Shown piece by piece: positions 47,440 through 58,845 of a stretch of 64,000 nucleotides of DNA. The position numbers and the translations under genes were made by a program. The DNA comes from Clonostachys chloroleuca (Eukaryota > Ascomycota > Sordariomycetes > Hypocreales > Bionectriaceae). Each line of letters begins with the position of its first letter. Position 1 is the first letter of the stretch. The stretch is taken from contig JBANAY010000004.1 in NCBI GenBank assembly GCA_037952775.1, forward strand, positions 12,586,001 to 12,650,000, written 5' to 3'. A model generated the notes under the pieces. That model worked only from the letters and a program-made list of their open reading frames with translations, was not told the DNA's origin and ran no database searches.

Positions 47440-49183
47440 TCAACTGTATAGCTCCTCATTTCTGTGATAGTCTTTCTCGTGTAGCTTCTTCGCACCGAAA
47501 TTCAAGCTGCCTTTCATCTCCGCCAATTTCAGCTGCTTCTTGAGCTGGCTGGTGACCTCCTCCACGTCGACATCGAGGTAGCTTCGCAAGTACTTGCCGA
47601 CGTCGGTGTTCTCCACATTTCCGCGGATCACGCTGGCGCTGTCCGGGCCAGAGCTGTAGATGTTCACGTCGAGGGCGGTGTGGCCGTGGGTGCTCCAGCC
47701 GACGTGGGCGCGAAGGGAAATCATGGCGGCGAAGATGTGGACGGACAGGTCGGGGTGGGCGATGAGGTACTCGAGCTCCTCGTCGGTCGCGTGCGTGATG
47801 CCCAGACCTCCGATGACGAGCTCCTCGTTGATCCAGGACTTGAGCTTCTTCTTGGTCTCGGAGGTGCTCGAGACGCGCTTGATGAGCTTGCTGGCGAGGT
47901 ACTCGCATGAGCTGTTGGCTCTGGCAAGGGCCTCCGGGTACCAGTTGTAGACGGGCAGGTGGCCGGGCTCCTGGAGGGCGGTGGCGAGACCGCCAGTCTC
48001 ATGGTCGCTGGTTGCCACAAGCACGGTCTCGGTCTCGGAGTTTTCGATGAAGTCGAGGACGGCCTTGAAAGCCTTGTCGTATTCGATGACCTCATGAACC
48101 TGCGCAGCAGGGTCATTGATATGGCCGGCATGGTCGATGCGGCTGCCCTCGATCATGATGAAGAAGCCCTTGTCACTGTCCGCGGTCGCCTTTTCAAGAG
48201 CACGGAGAGCGGTGGTGGCCATCTCGCTGAGGCTGGGATATACATCGTTCTGGTTGCGACGGTCGAGTTCAAAGGGAAAGTCGTAGTGCGCAAACAGGCC
48301 AAGGATGGGCAGGTCAACCTTCTCGCCGCCCTCGAGAGCATCGAAGCTCTTGCGATCTCCCGCATAAGTCCAGTTGTACTTGTCCTGCGCGAGCTGAACG
48401 ACGTCGACGTCGTCTTCACGGCAACCGCCGTCGGTGTGGTTGGGGAGGAAGTGGCAACGGCCACCGCCGAGGATCAGGTCAACAGAGCGGCCGAGCGGGC
48501 TGCTGGCGCCGATTTCCTGCATGGCGATCTCGTCCTGCATGGATCTGACGAGAACGTGGCTGGCGAAGCAAGCGGGTGTAGCATCGGTAATGGCGGTGGT
48601 AGCCACAAGACCAGTCATATACCCGGCTTTCTTGGCAGCTTCCAGGACAGAGCCGCAAGGCTCATGGTCTGGTGTAACGGAGATGGCACCATTGTAGCTC
48701 TTGCGGCCGCAGGAGAAGGCAGTTGCACCGGCAGCGCTGTCGGTCACAAGGGAGCTGCTGGAGCGGGTACGGCTGGTGCCCCAGAAGTGTCTGTCCAGTG
48801 TGAGGACGTCGTCGATGGGGAGGTCGTCGATGTGCTGGCGGAACGAGCGTGTGAGCGAGAGCGAGGCGGGGCCCATGCCGTCGGAGACCATGAACACAAG
48901 GTTGCGCTTGGAGGCATGGTGCTTGGGAGGCCGATGGGGGGCCGTCTGCTGGACATGCTGGGCCCAGACTGCAATGATGATGACGGCAGCGGTCGCAGCA
49001 AGAGCCCAGACGAAAAGGCCAAGCTCACGGATGCGCGACGGGCGAGGGTTGGGTTTGGTCGAGGCAGCGGCGTCGCCAGAGGCGAGGAGAGGGCTTCGCT
49101 CGGACGTCTGCATTTGAGGTGACATGAGCAATGAGATTCTCGCACCGGACCGGAGGAGGAGGCGGTGAGGGGATACATACCAT
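47440..49183 (-). CDS. pho8: Vacuolar-type (Pho8-like) alkaline phosphatase
   Basis: Type II membrane protein of about 556 residues: a short N-tail with SERSPLL (acidic/dileucine-like sorting signal), one span (LGLFVWALAATAAVIIIAVWA), then the catalytic domain. Motifs are FMVSDGMGPAS (first metal ligand Asp), VTDSAAGATAFSCG (nucleophile Ser), IEGSRIDHAGH, ATSDHETGG and GWSTHGHTALDV: full zinc/magnesium site. In yeast Pho8 releases phosphate in the vacuole lumen. The best start is an exon of only the ATG at 49183-49181, followed by a GTATGT...TGCAG intron (49180-49108) and an exon from 49107. Without splicing the frame would start at MSPQMQTSERS. The frame open up to 49338 has no protein-like content there. 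The 387-codon antisense frame is a shadow. Confidence 0.95.
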
Positions 49184-50674
49184 TTTTGCAGCGTGAGCCA
49201 GCAATTGCAGAAGAAGACGTCGGCGGTGACTCTCTCAAGCTCTGAATTGGAAACAGCTCGACTCAGAGTGAGGAGAGTCCCGATAGATTGATCGCGTGCC
49301 CTGCTGCAGGTAATTATAGAGCATGACGTCCAGTCCATTCAAGGCAACATACATATTCTGGGGGCTGGGTAGGCAGCCCTGCGCTAGGCCAATGCGGTGT
49401 GCCGCTTGCCGGGAGGAACCTTATCATACAGCAGGTACCCCCGGCAAGGTGCCCTAAAGAGGGGCCTATTTTAGCGGGTATCGACCTTGTCTATCGCCCG
49501 AGCTGCAGCTCTCGAAGCTCTGCAGCTCTCCAACTCTCATGTGGATCATCCACATGAGCAGGGCGCATGGCCGATTGCCACATCACATGGCAGCCACACT
49601 GAGGGCTGTCATCTGATTGTCTATCACCCTGTAGAGCATTCCATTCTCAGCTACGATACCAACCCGAGTTCCCTCATTGGTGGTTGCCCTGTTGGCGTCG
49701 ATGCAATCTGACACAGGAATGGACGGAGCCCCTGTTAGACACCAGCAGGATCCGGGGGTAGGACAGATCTTTTGCCCGTTTCCTTGGACTAACACGGATG
49801 GGTTGTTCCCATTCCATCTTCTGCAATACGTTGTTGACGGCTGTTGACTACCCGGTCAGTACAAAGGGTTTGCTCTGCCCACCGATGCTATCGAGAGTCT
49901 GCTTGCTGAGAATTGAATTCTTGCCGCTGTCATTGCTTAGTTTGCACCTCTAAATCCTCAAACCACGTTTCTGTCGCAAGAGCTTAAACTGAGTTTGTTT
50001 CGGAGCATTGCCCCAACCTGTTGGTTTGGGCACAGCAGCCAAGCCACCGTGGCACGTATCACTCAACTGCGCTGTCCCACGGGATGACACGATGCGGAGA
50101 GATCAGAGTGGTGACTACGGCAGGTGAGGGAAGGGAGAAGAGGACGAAAAGGAGGAAAGCAACCGGGCGGGCTTAGCATTGCTTGCGTCTCTGTGTGTGA
50201 GTGATCGAAATCTCATGGCAAGGAGACAACCGCGGACAGAATAGTGTCCAAAAAGCACGATATTGGTTAATGGCCTTTACGTAACCATGGGCAAGCAAAC
50301 CAAATCACCATCGCCCGTGCATGCTGCCATGAGCCGCCTTTGGCTTGGGTTTTTGGTTGATAAAATACTCATCGATGGAACCAACGATGTCTTGGACCGG
50401 GAAAAGGAGAGCGAAACAGTGGGTTTGTGTAAGGCACGGCAGTGGCATGGCGTACAAACTGCTTCAAGCTTCCCGTCTCTCCTGGCTGTTATTAGGAGCA
50501 TCGTTATCGCCATTGCCAACATGCCTGACCGACACAAACTCTGCGAGAAGGCCAAGGAGCGTGGGAAGCTCATATATGGATCTGTGGACGGACTGTCGTG
50601 CCACTTCGTAGATGATCCCCTTTCCCCATAGACCGTCTGCCAATAGTACCTTTTATGTCGAGGCGCCGACGGCA
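49184..50674. other. Intergenic, divergent upstream region of alkaline phosphatase
   Basis: About 1.5 kb with one strong palindrome (listed). The frame at 50263-50631 has no family features and overlaps the next gene's leader. Confidence 0.35.
49536..49558. repeat. 23-base interrupted palindrome
   Basis: Two perfect 11-base arms (CTCATGTGGAT and its complement) flank a single C. It lies about 350 bases upstream of the alkaline phosphatase start. Two GCAGCTCT-like direct repeats lie just before it (49505-49528). Could bind a dimeric factor or form a hairpin; nothing proves either. Confidence 0.85.
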
Positions 50675-50944
50675 ATGTGCCAGTATCTGCTGTACTACAA
50701 CCGATGCGGATGCTATGGACCGCTGGTAGCTGGTGATTCCTGTGATATTATCATTGAGCAGCTCAACCGGATCAACGAGCTCGAGTCATGGGTGGGAGAG
50801 AGGATCAACGACCTCCCGTTTGACTTCTCGGAAGACTGCCTCCCTAACTGGCACAATACAACCATAATCTCCAGCGGCGTGTTCTGCCCTGGATACTTCA
50901 ACGACTGTCCGGCGACCAGAGACCCAAACCACCCATATGGCTGA
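50675..50944 (+). CDS. Small Cys-rich fungal protein (MCQxxL...CGC type)
   Basis: An 89-residue frame starting MCQYLLYYNRCGCYGP, with further Cys in GDSCD, EDCLPN, FCPGYFNDCPAT. A common class of short fungal hypothetical proteins begins this way, with Cys spaced for zinc or disulfides. There is no signal peptide, so zinc binding is more likely. The frame continues upstream to 50612, but MCQ is the typical start. Function unknown. Confidence 0.6.
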   Translation: MCQYLLYYNRCGCYGPLVAGDSCDIIIEQLNRINELESWVGERINDLPFDFSEDCLPNWHNTTIISSGVFCPGYFNDCPATRDPNHPYG

Positions 50945-51831
50945 GAGTGCACACTCGGTCATATGCACACTGTGTCCTACCTCCCTCTTGGCTCCTATTC
51001 GTTGGAAGAGCCCTCGAGCCCATCCTCTCATTCAGGCCTCGAGGGTAGTATAAGGTAGCATTCTGACTGGGTAGAGTGTACCTTCAGCGTCGCACTCATA
51101 ATGGGTGGATTTTAGAGCCACAGCCCTTATTTTCCCCTTCAACCTATCATCGGTTCTATGTTGGACAACCGGGGTTTGGGCGGCCTGTTGGGGATGCACG
51201 ATAACCCAACCCACAGAAGATGGGTTATCTGGGCCAAGCTACTTTTCTATTGAAACCGGTCAAGGTTTGAAATCTATTCTTAGGTTTTGAGTTCTCTATG
51301 GAGACATGCGATTGATTCGATCTCGTTGGTTCTCCCTCAAACCCGCGCGCTTAGTGGCTGACACGAAACATGATGCACGTTAGGCGGCTAAAGTATACGA
51401 GATCGTTTTATGAGCCGCATTGACTTTTGTACATACAGCCATTTTACTTGACACAATTTGCGGGCCTGACAAATGAAATATTTTGCTATTTGAGTGGAGA
51501 GTTGCGACCGATTGTGGTTTAATGATGAAACTGATGTGCCTGATGCCAAGATATGCCATACAATTGGGCGCTTAACTAACACCCAATTATTGCCAAGATG
51601 CTTCCCTTAAAGAAATATATATATCCTTTGTTCGAATGACTACTTTACGGGATGACAATGGTCCAAATATCCCATTCTCTACCGTTGTCTAAAGTTTATT
51701 TCTTTGTTCATTCTCTTTCCTTTCTTTATCAAATTCGTGCCGCTGGACGGACTTTGACGAGAAACATTTCGTATTCTTCACTTTTGATTTCCATATCAAC
51801 CCACCTATTGTATTTGCTGCAAATCTACAAA
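50945..51831. other. Intergenic, promoter of the beta-trefoil protein gene
   Basis: Holds a TATA-like ATATATATAT tract at about 51615-51624, roughly 210 bases before the next start codon, and a CT-rich stretch near 51690-51730. The frame is open from 51652, but that part reads as leader. Confidence 0.45.
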
Positions 51832-52407
51832 ATGCTGTTTATTGTCATTGCCCTTCTCTACTTCGCGGCCTTCATCTTGGCCATTCCCATCCCCTTGCCT
51901 GGCACTCTCAACCAAGAAGCCTACGAGGAGGCTCACCACAGAGACGAGACTGCCACTCGTGCCTTCTCCGACGTCCAAATCAAGACTTCCGATGGCCGCT
52001 GCCTCTATGTTGACAAGACATCTGGTGACTTTCGCGCGAATCTGACCCCCATCCAGATCGCCGAGTGCGGAACAACCGATGGTCAAGGATGGGACTTCAT
52101 CACCAAGGGCGAGCACAACAACAAGGAGGGCTACACGCTCATCGTCAGCACCCTCACGCAAGCATGTTTCAACGCCGATCCCAGGCGGAAACCTGGGAGC
52201 CAGATCAACCTCTTCTCGTGTGGAGGACGAGCGGATGGATCTGGCGAGGTGACGGACTCTCAGCTGTGGAAGTTTGATGGGGGCAAGGGGCCACTGGGAC
52301 TAACTCCCATGAATGGCGAGGGATTCTGTCTGTTTGCAGCTGATGGAGTGATTGATGTTGATAACTGCAACAATGGGACGGAGCAGGTGTTTACAGTAGC
52401 TGACTAG
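51832..52407 (+). CDS. Secreted protein with a single ricin-type beta-trefoil (lectin-like) domain
   Basis: Single exon, 191 residues. The start at 51832 gives a signal peptide (LFIVIALLYFAAFILAIPIP), then a short pro-like stretch and a beta-trefoil: VQIKTSDGRCLYVDKTSGDFR, IQIAECGTTDGQGWDFI, ACFNADPRRKPGSQINLFSCGG, SQLWKFDGG, GEGFCLFAADGVIDVDNCNNGTEQVFTV. The repeated C-L/F...C and Q-x-W-like steps are those of ricin B-type domains, which bind sugars. Only the binding module is present; there is no catalytic toxin chain. A role in binding glycans outside the cell is likely but unproven. Confidence 0.85.
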   Translation: MLFIVIALLYFAAFILAIPIPLPGTLNQEAYEEAHHRDETATRAFSDVQIKTSDGRCLYVDKTSGDFRANLTPIQIAECGTTDGQGWDFITKGEHNNKEGYTLIVSTLTQACFNADPRRKPGSQINLFSCGGRADGSGEVTDSQLWKFDGGKGPLGLTPMNGEGFCLFAADGVIDVDNCNNGTEQVFTVAD

Positions 52408-52976
52408 TGGAGAAAACCAGCCATTCATTGATGATCATGATGAGATGAATCCGGGTCGTGGTGAGGGGGAAATTGTTTTATTGAATTACGAGCTCATGAG
52501 GGATGTCTATGGGAAAGAAATCAAATGTTGATGTGTGGTTTATAACTGATGCAATTATGAGTTTCTCACTTGTTCTTGTGTCTGACTGCAATTGATGTGT
52601 ATATTCGCGGCTGACAGAAAGTGATGGTTGTCTTATACATTAGACGCCAACAATCACGGAGGGCTCTGATCCGTCACCCTCAACAATATCTTAGACGCAT
52701 ATATATATAAACCCCATCATATCATGAATAGAAAACTAATATAAATACGCTCCATTTCAAATTATGTAGTTTAGGCTAGAATTGCATCATCTCAAAGGTC
52801 CCCTGTTGCTTCAGGGATGTCGAGGCTTATCACCCACTGATAAGAGCTCCGTCTCCACAAGCTCTGAGCCGAGCTCGCTCCCCTCTCCGTTGTTCTCGTG
52901 CTCATATAATCGCAACACCTGGCGGCTGCTGGCTCTGAGATTCATGCCAGAGCTTGTGTGAGCTTGTAAAGCAGAC
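52408..52976. other. Intergenic
   Basis: 3' flank of the beta-trefoil gene and promoter of the amidohydrolase gene. A TATATATATAA tract lies at about 52700-52710. No gene. Confidence 0.4.
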
Positions 52977-55863
52977 ATGGACAGGAAATCAGACCTACCG
53001 CCCTATTCTGCGGCCACTGCCGCGTCGCCCTTTCGTCTCTCCCACCGTCGACCAGGCTTCCGACGATCACGAGTCATCAAGGCTATTTCTGTCGCCTCGC
53101 TGATTCTCATTGCCCTTGGCCAATGGACGCTCATTTGGAACAGAACAACTAAAGAGCCGTTGTTGTCAGCTGCCAAGCTGAGAGCGGACCTTCAAACTTG
53201 CGCCAAGCTCCAGTCTAAGCCCCAGGATCCAATTGGACTCGGCCGTGATAAGAATGCCCGGTATATTGAAGGCAGCAAGCCGACCCTGATCAAAAACGCT
53301 ACAATCTGGGTCGGCGAGCCGATTAAAGGGACGAGCGCTGAGGATGCAAGGGCCGGCAAAGGATGGGAGTGGATCCGCGGCGATGTCTTGCTCGAGTATG
53401 GGCTTATTCAGACGGTCCAGCATCGCATCTCTTCGTCGAGTCTTCCAGATGACACGATCGTCTTTGATGCCGAGGGCCGCCAGCTTACTGCTGGTGTCAT
53501 CGACATGCACAGCCATGCCGGCGTGTATTCGCTCCCGCAGCTCCGGGGGAGCGCGGATGGCAATGAGGGATCGGACAACATCACGCCCTGGGCCCGCTCC
53601 ATCGACGCCATCATGCCTCTTGATCCTCAGATCCAGGTGATCAAGTCTGGAGGTGTCACCACGTCTCTTGTCTTGCCGGGTTCTGCCAACAACATAGGAG
53701 GTGAAGCCTATGTCATCAAGCATGCCGTTGGGAAGAAGGATGGTCGCAACGAGATCAGTGCCGCGGACATGCTGGCTGACCCCGAGCGAAGCTGGCGTTA
53801 TATGAAGATGGCCTGCGGTGAAAACCCGAAGCGTTACCACGGCTCACGCACAACCCGACCCATGACAAGGATGGGTGAGAGCTTTGAGTTCCGCAAGGCT
53901 TTCGTGGAAGCGCGAGCCCTGATCCAGAAACAAGACGATTGGTGCGCCAAGGCTGAAGTTATTGGCGTGGAGAACATGAACGAGTATCTTCCACAGGAGA
54001 TTTTCTGGGAACCTCTAGTTGCGGCATTGCGAGGCCAAGTTCATATCAACACCCATTGCTACACCATTCCTGACCTCGAGGCTATGGTCGATCACACCAA
54101 CGAGTTCGAGTTCCCTGTTCGAGCTTTCCATCATGCTCACCAGACATTCTTAGTTCCTGAGGTAGGTAAACCGGTCATTTTGAATTTAGGACACTTGTTC
54201 TGACAATTAATAGATTCTTAACCGCACCTGGGGCGGCCGGGCTCCTGCGTCCGCCCTCTTTGCCGATAACATGTACTACAAGCAAGAGGCATATATCGGA
54301 TCTCAGTTCGCTGGAAAGTATCTCTACGACGAAGGCCTCACCACGGTCTACGTCAGCGACAACCCTGTCCTGAATGCTCAGCACGTTCTCTTCGAAGCTG
54401 CCAAGGGTTACCACTGGGGCCTTCCATACCATGCCGCGCTTTCCGCTGTTACAAGTGCCCCAGCAGAGCTACTTGGGTTGGGTCAACGTCTCGGGAAAAT
54501 CAAGCCAGGCTTCGACGCCGACGTTGTTGTGTGGGATAGTGATCCTCTCAGCGTTGGCGCGACTCCAGTCCAGGTCTGGATTGATGGCACGGCGCAATAT
54601 GAGGACCCGGTGGTTCTCTCCAAGAATACCCCGGCTCCAATTGTGCCAGATGAAGCATTGTCGCATATTGTTGAAGAACCAGAGGTGGTTCCAGATGCAC
54701 TCTTCAAGGGGATTACCAAAGTCTTGCTGTCAGGTGAAACCTTGGGATCAGAAGAAAGTTCGTTTAATGCCGTCATCACCAACGGTAAACTCTCGTGTCT
54801 TGGAAGCTGCGAGCGCGAGTTCAAGATCGCTGCAGACTCTGGGATCAAAGTGACCCAATTGACCAACGGATACCTTTACAACGGTCTAACTGGCGTCGCT
54901 GGCACACTTGGTCTGAACGAGATTGATGCCGAGTCAAGCACCGACAATGGCGACAACCCTGCTACCTTCTCTCGAGCCATTGACGGACTCGCGTTTGACA
55001 GCAAGAAACTTCACGCTGCGGTGACCGCCGGCGTGACCAGGGCATTCTCAGCTCCTAAATTCCTCGGCGGTGCCACACACCATGGCACCAGCGTTGGATT
55101 CGTGACAGACGCGCGGGTCAGCCTGGACGATGGCGCCGTATTTGCAGACGACGTCGCTGTCCACTATACTCTCGATGGGAACGTCAAAGCGACCGCTAGT
55201 TTCTCGGCGGCGTTTGGTGCTCTCCGCACTGCACTCATCAGCGTGGGCCAGAGCAAGGAGGATCCCGCGCCATACTCAGAGGTTGGCTTCCTCAAGCAGG
55301 TCCTGGAGGGAGAGAGGACCTTGGCGCTGACCATCAACAGTGCCGACGGTATTGCCTCTGCTTTGAGGGTGAAGAAGGACCTGGAAGCCTACGAGTTCGG
55401 AAAGAAGATTAGGCTGGCCATCATCGGCGGCGCGGAATCTCACATTGTCGCAAAGGAGCTGGCAAAAGCCCAGGTCGGCGTGATCCTGACGCCGCTCCAG
55501 GCCAAGGGAGAGTCCTGGGACAGCCGGAGAGCACTGCCGGGAGCACCCTTGACTAATGGTACGACCATCGACTATTTGCTGGATGCGGGCGTCAAGGTCG
55601 GCGTCGGTTTGCTGGAAGATTGGGAGGTCCGCGATCTTGCATTTGCGGCTGGGACGGCCTACCGCAACGGAGAGGGCCGCCTGACTGAGCGGGAGGCGCT
55701 GGATCTGGTGAGCACGAACATCCACGAGATTCTTGGAGCAAAGGGCGTGCCTGAAGGGCGGGAAAGCGGGCATTTTGTCGTCAGTGAGGGTAGCCCCTTG
55801 ACGATCGGCTCTCAGATCAAGGCTATTGGTTCTGGAAAGAAGGAGATTTATCTCTTTGTTTAA
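52977..55863 (+). CDS. Membrane-anchored amidohydrolase with a second, degenerate amidohydrolase-like half
   Basis: Exons 52977-54161 and 54214-55863 (intron GTAGGT...AATAG); 944 residues. A basic cytoplasmic N-tail precedes one span (VIKAISVASLILIALGQWTLIW), so the rest is luminal or extracellular. The first half is an imidazolonepropionase-like TIM barrel: GVIDMHSHAGV (HxH), HINTHCY and FHHAHQ metal ligands, closing with PGFDADVVVWDSDPL. The second half repeats the plan (NGYLYNGLTGVAG where the HxH should be, then VGVGLLEDWEVRDLAF, ESGHFVVSEGSPL) but without metal-binding His, so it looks like a pseudoenzyme copy. Substrate unknown. Confidence 0.88.
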
Positions 55864-56267
55864 GTAGTGTTAGACTTCTGAACTGTGCTGATCTAGCTGT
55901 ACATAAACACATATTTTATCAGATGATCGGACGATTTTCAATGTATTGACTATGACATATTTGAAAGAGAGAACAGCATCAATCGAAATATTCCGGGGAG
56001 AGTTTGTGCGGAAGGAAACCATGACCGGTCACAGAATTCTCATCAGCCTGGATAAAGGTCAAGATCAGTGTAATGGTGACTACCCTATTTGATCCTTCGT
56101 TGCCCTGTTACCAAGTTTATTCGTCCCCTTTTGCTCATATGATGCTCTGCATAGGTATGCCAAGATATGTGCTCATAATCTCAACCTCGGACATACCATC
56201 CGCCTCCTGTCCATTTTGTAGAAACAAATTTCATATCTAACCTCTGACCTAAAAATGAACCGAGCGT
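55864..56267. other. Intergenic, convergent 3' flanks
   Basis: No gene seen. Confidence 0.4.
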
Positions 56268-57797
56268 TTACGGGATCTTCTTCTCCAGCCTCTCGTCCTC
56301 CCAGATGATCTCTTTCCCCTCGCGAGCCGCGGCGCTGCTTGGTTTCAGCCACTCGAGAATGTGTCGTTCCAGCTTTGGCCAATTCGTTGCCTGGAACTCG
56401 TACTTCTTCCCATACCCGTGGATCATTTCACTCAGGTCACTATACATGTCCTCACCTCTCCGATATCCTGGCCACTCCTTGTATGGGATTTTGACACCAC
56501 CGTATATATTGTTGGGAGCCGCGTTTATTTCTTGAGCAATATTCATAGGCTTAGCTGGCAGCCGCCCATTTGCCTGTGCCACTGTGATTTGGCGGTTGAT
56601 CTCATTCGTGATGGTTTGTAACCTCGCTCTGGAGAGATCCTTGACTTTCTTCTCAAACAGCGGTGTCAGAGCCCGTGGTCCGAAGTCGCCCAGCAGCTGT
56701 AGATCCAGTTCCCGGTTCACGACTTCCTCCCACAGATTCATCCATTTCGGGCCGCCCTTGCCGGGGACCCGATCGGGAGGCAGATGCTCTAGGATGTGGC
56801 GGTATTCAAGACACGTGATAATCTGACGTTGCTCCTCGATTGTGCCTCTGAGAGTTTCTATCTCCTGATAGATGGCCCCCCACTTGCTCGCTCTCTCCTC
56901 AGCACTCAGTTTCAGCCTCTGGAAGGCCTCTGGCCAAGAGCTTATTGCTTGGGTTCCAGTATCCATCCTCGCAAACATGCAAAAGTTGGCTTCCAAAAGT
57001 GCTGTGAGAGCGAACGCGTTCTCGTACTTCCGTTGATGATACTTGGTGTCAGAAGGTTCGAGTTCCATAATAGCATCGAGAAACTTCCAAATATCGTCGA
57101 TCTCTTTTGGCCAGGATTTCTTTGCCTGATGGAATATATCTTGCAGCTTGTCTGCAATCGGCTCAGACGCCGTTATCTCTGTGCGGTGTGAGCAGCCGCC
57201 TGATATCGAAGAATTATGGGATCCAGGCCATGGACTTACTGCGATTTCGGATGTTGGCATAGTCCTCCTGAAATTTGATGGCGAAATTCCGGACTTGTTC
57301 GGCCAGAGCTTTGTCTTGACTTGTAAGTGCAGCCGAGTCGTCGAAATTCTCGCCCCTGAAACTGTATCCGGCTTCATAGTCATTCCAACCCCCGAAGAGT
57401 GAATTTCCGTGGGCTCCTCCAAACTCTTAAATTGGGCTTGGAGGCTCCTTTGTATAAAATACCAACATAGGCGGTAGCTTTCCTGCCTCGAAGCTAAAAA
57501 CGCAAGAAATGCGTGCGTCAAATCTTGCGTCTTGACGTCCTGGCGGAACAATGCCACTCTCTGGATGGTTTTGAGCGGGTATAGTTCAAACTGGTCGGTG
57601 AGAGGCTTTAGGGAAGTGGCTATTGCTAGGCGCGAGTCGAATTCCTGGTGGACTGTCAGGAGGCACCAGAGCCAAGGGTACTTCCCGTGGCGAGATCTGA
57701 GGCCATCTTCCAGCTCTAGGAACCTCGTCATGCGAATCCAGTGCGGTGTGAGCTTTTTGAACTCATCGTCCTCGTTCTTGCCGATTATGAAATTCAT
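56268..57797 (-). CDS. Uncharacterised fungal protein, frame broken at a C5/G5 run
   Basis: The frame is open from 57797 to 56268, yet residues in the middle (about 57390-57180) look non-coding in that frame, while another frame reads GWNDYEAGYSFRGENFDDSA...LAEQVRNFAIKFQEDYANIRNR and ends at a good GTAAGT...CACAG intron (57239-57179). Adding one G to the run at 57389-57393 and splicing gives a coherent 489-residue protein. It is helical and Trp/Tyr-rich (YPWLWCLLTVHQEFD, KKYEFQATNWPKLERHILEWL). No signal peptide or span; no family recognised. The unspliced 509-residue reading is an accident of frame. Confidence 0.7.
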   Translation of the reverse strand: MNFIIGKNEDDEFKKLTPHWIRMTRFLELEDGLRSRHGKYPWLWCLLTVHQEFDSRLAIATSLKPLTDQFELYPLKTIQRVALFRQDVKTQDLTHAFLAFLASRQESYRLCWYFIQRSLQAQFKSLEEPTEIHSSGVGMTMKPDTVSGARISTTRLHLQVKTKLWPNKSGISPSNFRRTMPTSEIAVSPWPGSHNSSISGGCSHRTEITASEPIADKLQDIFHQAKKSWPKEIDDIWKFLDAIMELEPSDTKYHQRKYENAFALTALLEANFCMFARMDTGTQAISSWPEAFQRLKLSAEERASKWGAIYQEIETLRGTIEEQRQIITCLEYRHILEHLPPDRVPGKGGPKWMNLWEEVVNRELDLQLLGDFGPRALTPLFEKKVKDLSRARLQTITNEINRQITVAQANGRLPAKPMNIAQEINAAPNNIYGGVKIPYKEWPGYRRGEDMYSDLSEMIHGYGKKYEFQATNWPKLERHILEWLKPSSAAAREGKEIIWEDERLEKKIP

Positions 57798-58845
57798 TTG
57801 ATGAGAATGGAAAGATAGGTAGTCAACGGTAGTTTACAAATCTTTGGGATTAAACAAGGGAGATGAGTACAGTTGTTGCTGTGAGGATGGAAAACATTGG
57901 TAGGTGATTCCACTGATGATGTCCTCCCCCTCTCGAGCTGAAGTCTCAAAAAAGCAATTAGCTACACTTTCAGCGGCTATGGAGGTGCAGCCGCACGAGA
58001 CACTCATCAGCGCTAATGCACAGCAGTCCAGGCTTGGAAATGACAATTTCTCGCTGTGGGAAAATCCTTCTAAGCTTTCTTCTATTTCATATCCTGAAGA
58101 CTGATGCCAAAATCGCCACTTTCAGGGCGCACATGCATACAGTTGATGTAGATAGGTACTGGGATTGGCTTACGTATAAGAAGGGTAGAGACACAGCACC
58201 AAAAAATAGAGAGCTCAAAAACCCAGTCCCTACCTCCATAGTCGCCGTCTATAATAAAATACATACATAATTAACACATAAATGAGTTTAGCTCTACTTA
58301 ACATCCTACTTTTGCCCTATCGCAAGTTAGCCTAAGATGATATGAATTCGATTCACGTGATGATTTCCATGTTGGTGCGTTCACTTAGGAATAAGAGAGC
58401 TTATCATGAAACATGAAACACTTAAAACCGGATTGATGCTACCTCTCTCACGTCCCCACTTTGTGGCCGGAGCTGCCGTCAGCCGTACGGGTTACATGAA
58501 GGCAGACTTGACTAGAAACATGAATACGCAATACGCAAAAGAGGCTACCTTGGACCTTTGCCAAGAGACACCGAGCGAGACATGCACCATCCAGATAACC
58601 CGACCCAGTGATTTCATTATATAGATGTATTAAAGAAGAACATACCAGAAAAGGCACTGCTGTGCCGCAACTATGTCATTGTAACATTACATGTCGCTCA
58701 GTCGGAACCCCGCAGTAATGCGATCCACCAGAGCTAAGCACTTATAAGCAGTCAGTCAACCACGCCCTTCACTCATACTTCACCGACACTTCTTTCCTTG
58801 ATTCGCCATATCAAGTACTCAATTAAGAATAACAAATTCACGACC
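57798..58845. other. Intergenic, divergent promoters
   Basis: About 1 kb, no supported gene. Confidence 0.35.

Noticed and set aside
47959..49122. 387-codon frame antisense to alkaline phosphatase
   Set aside because: Shadow frame; Val/Gly/Ala-rich with no motifs, while the sense strand has a complete active site.
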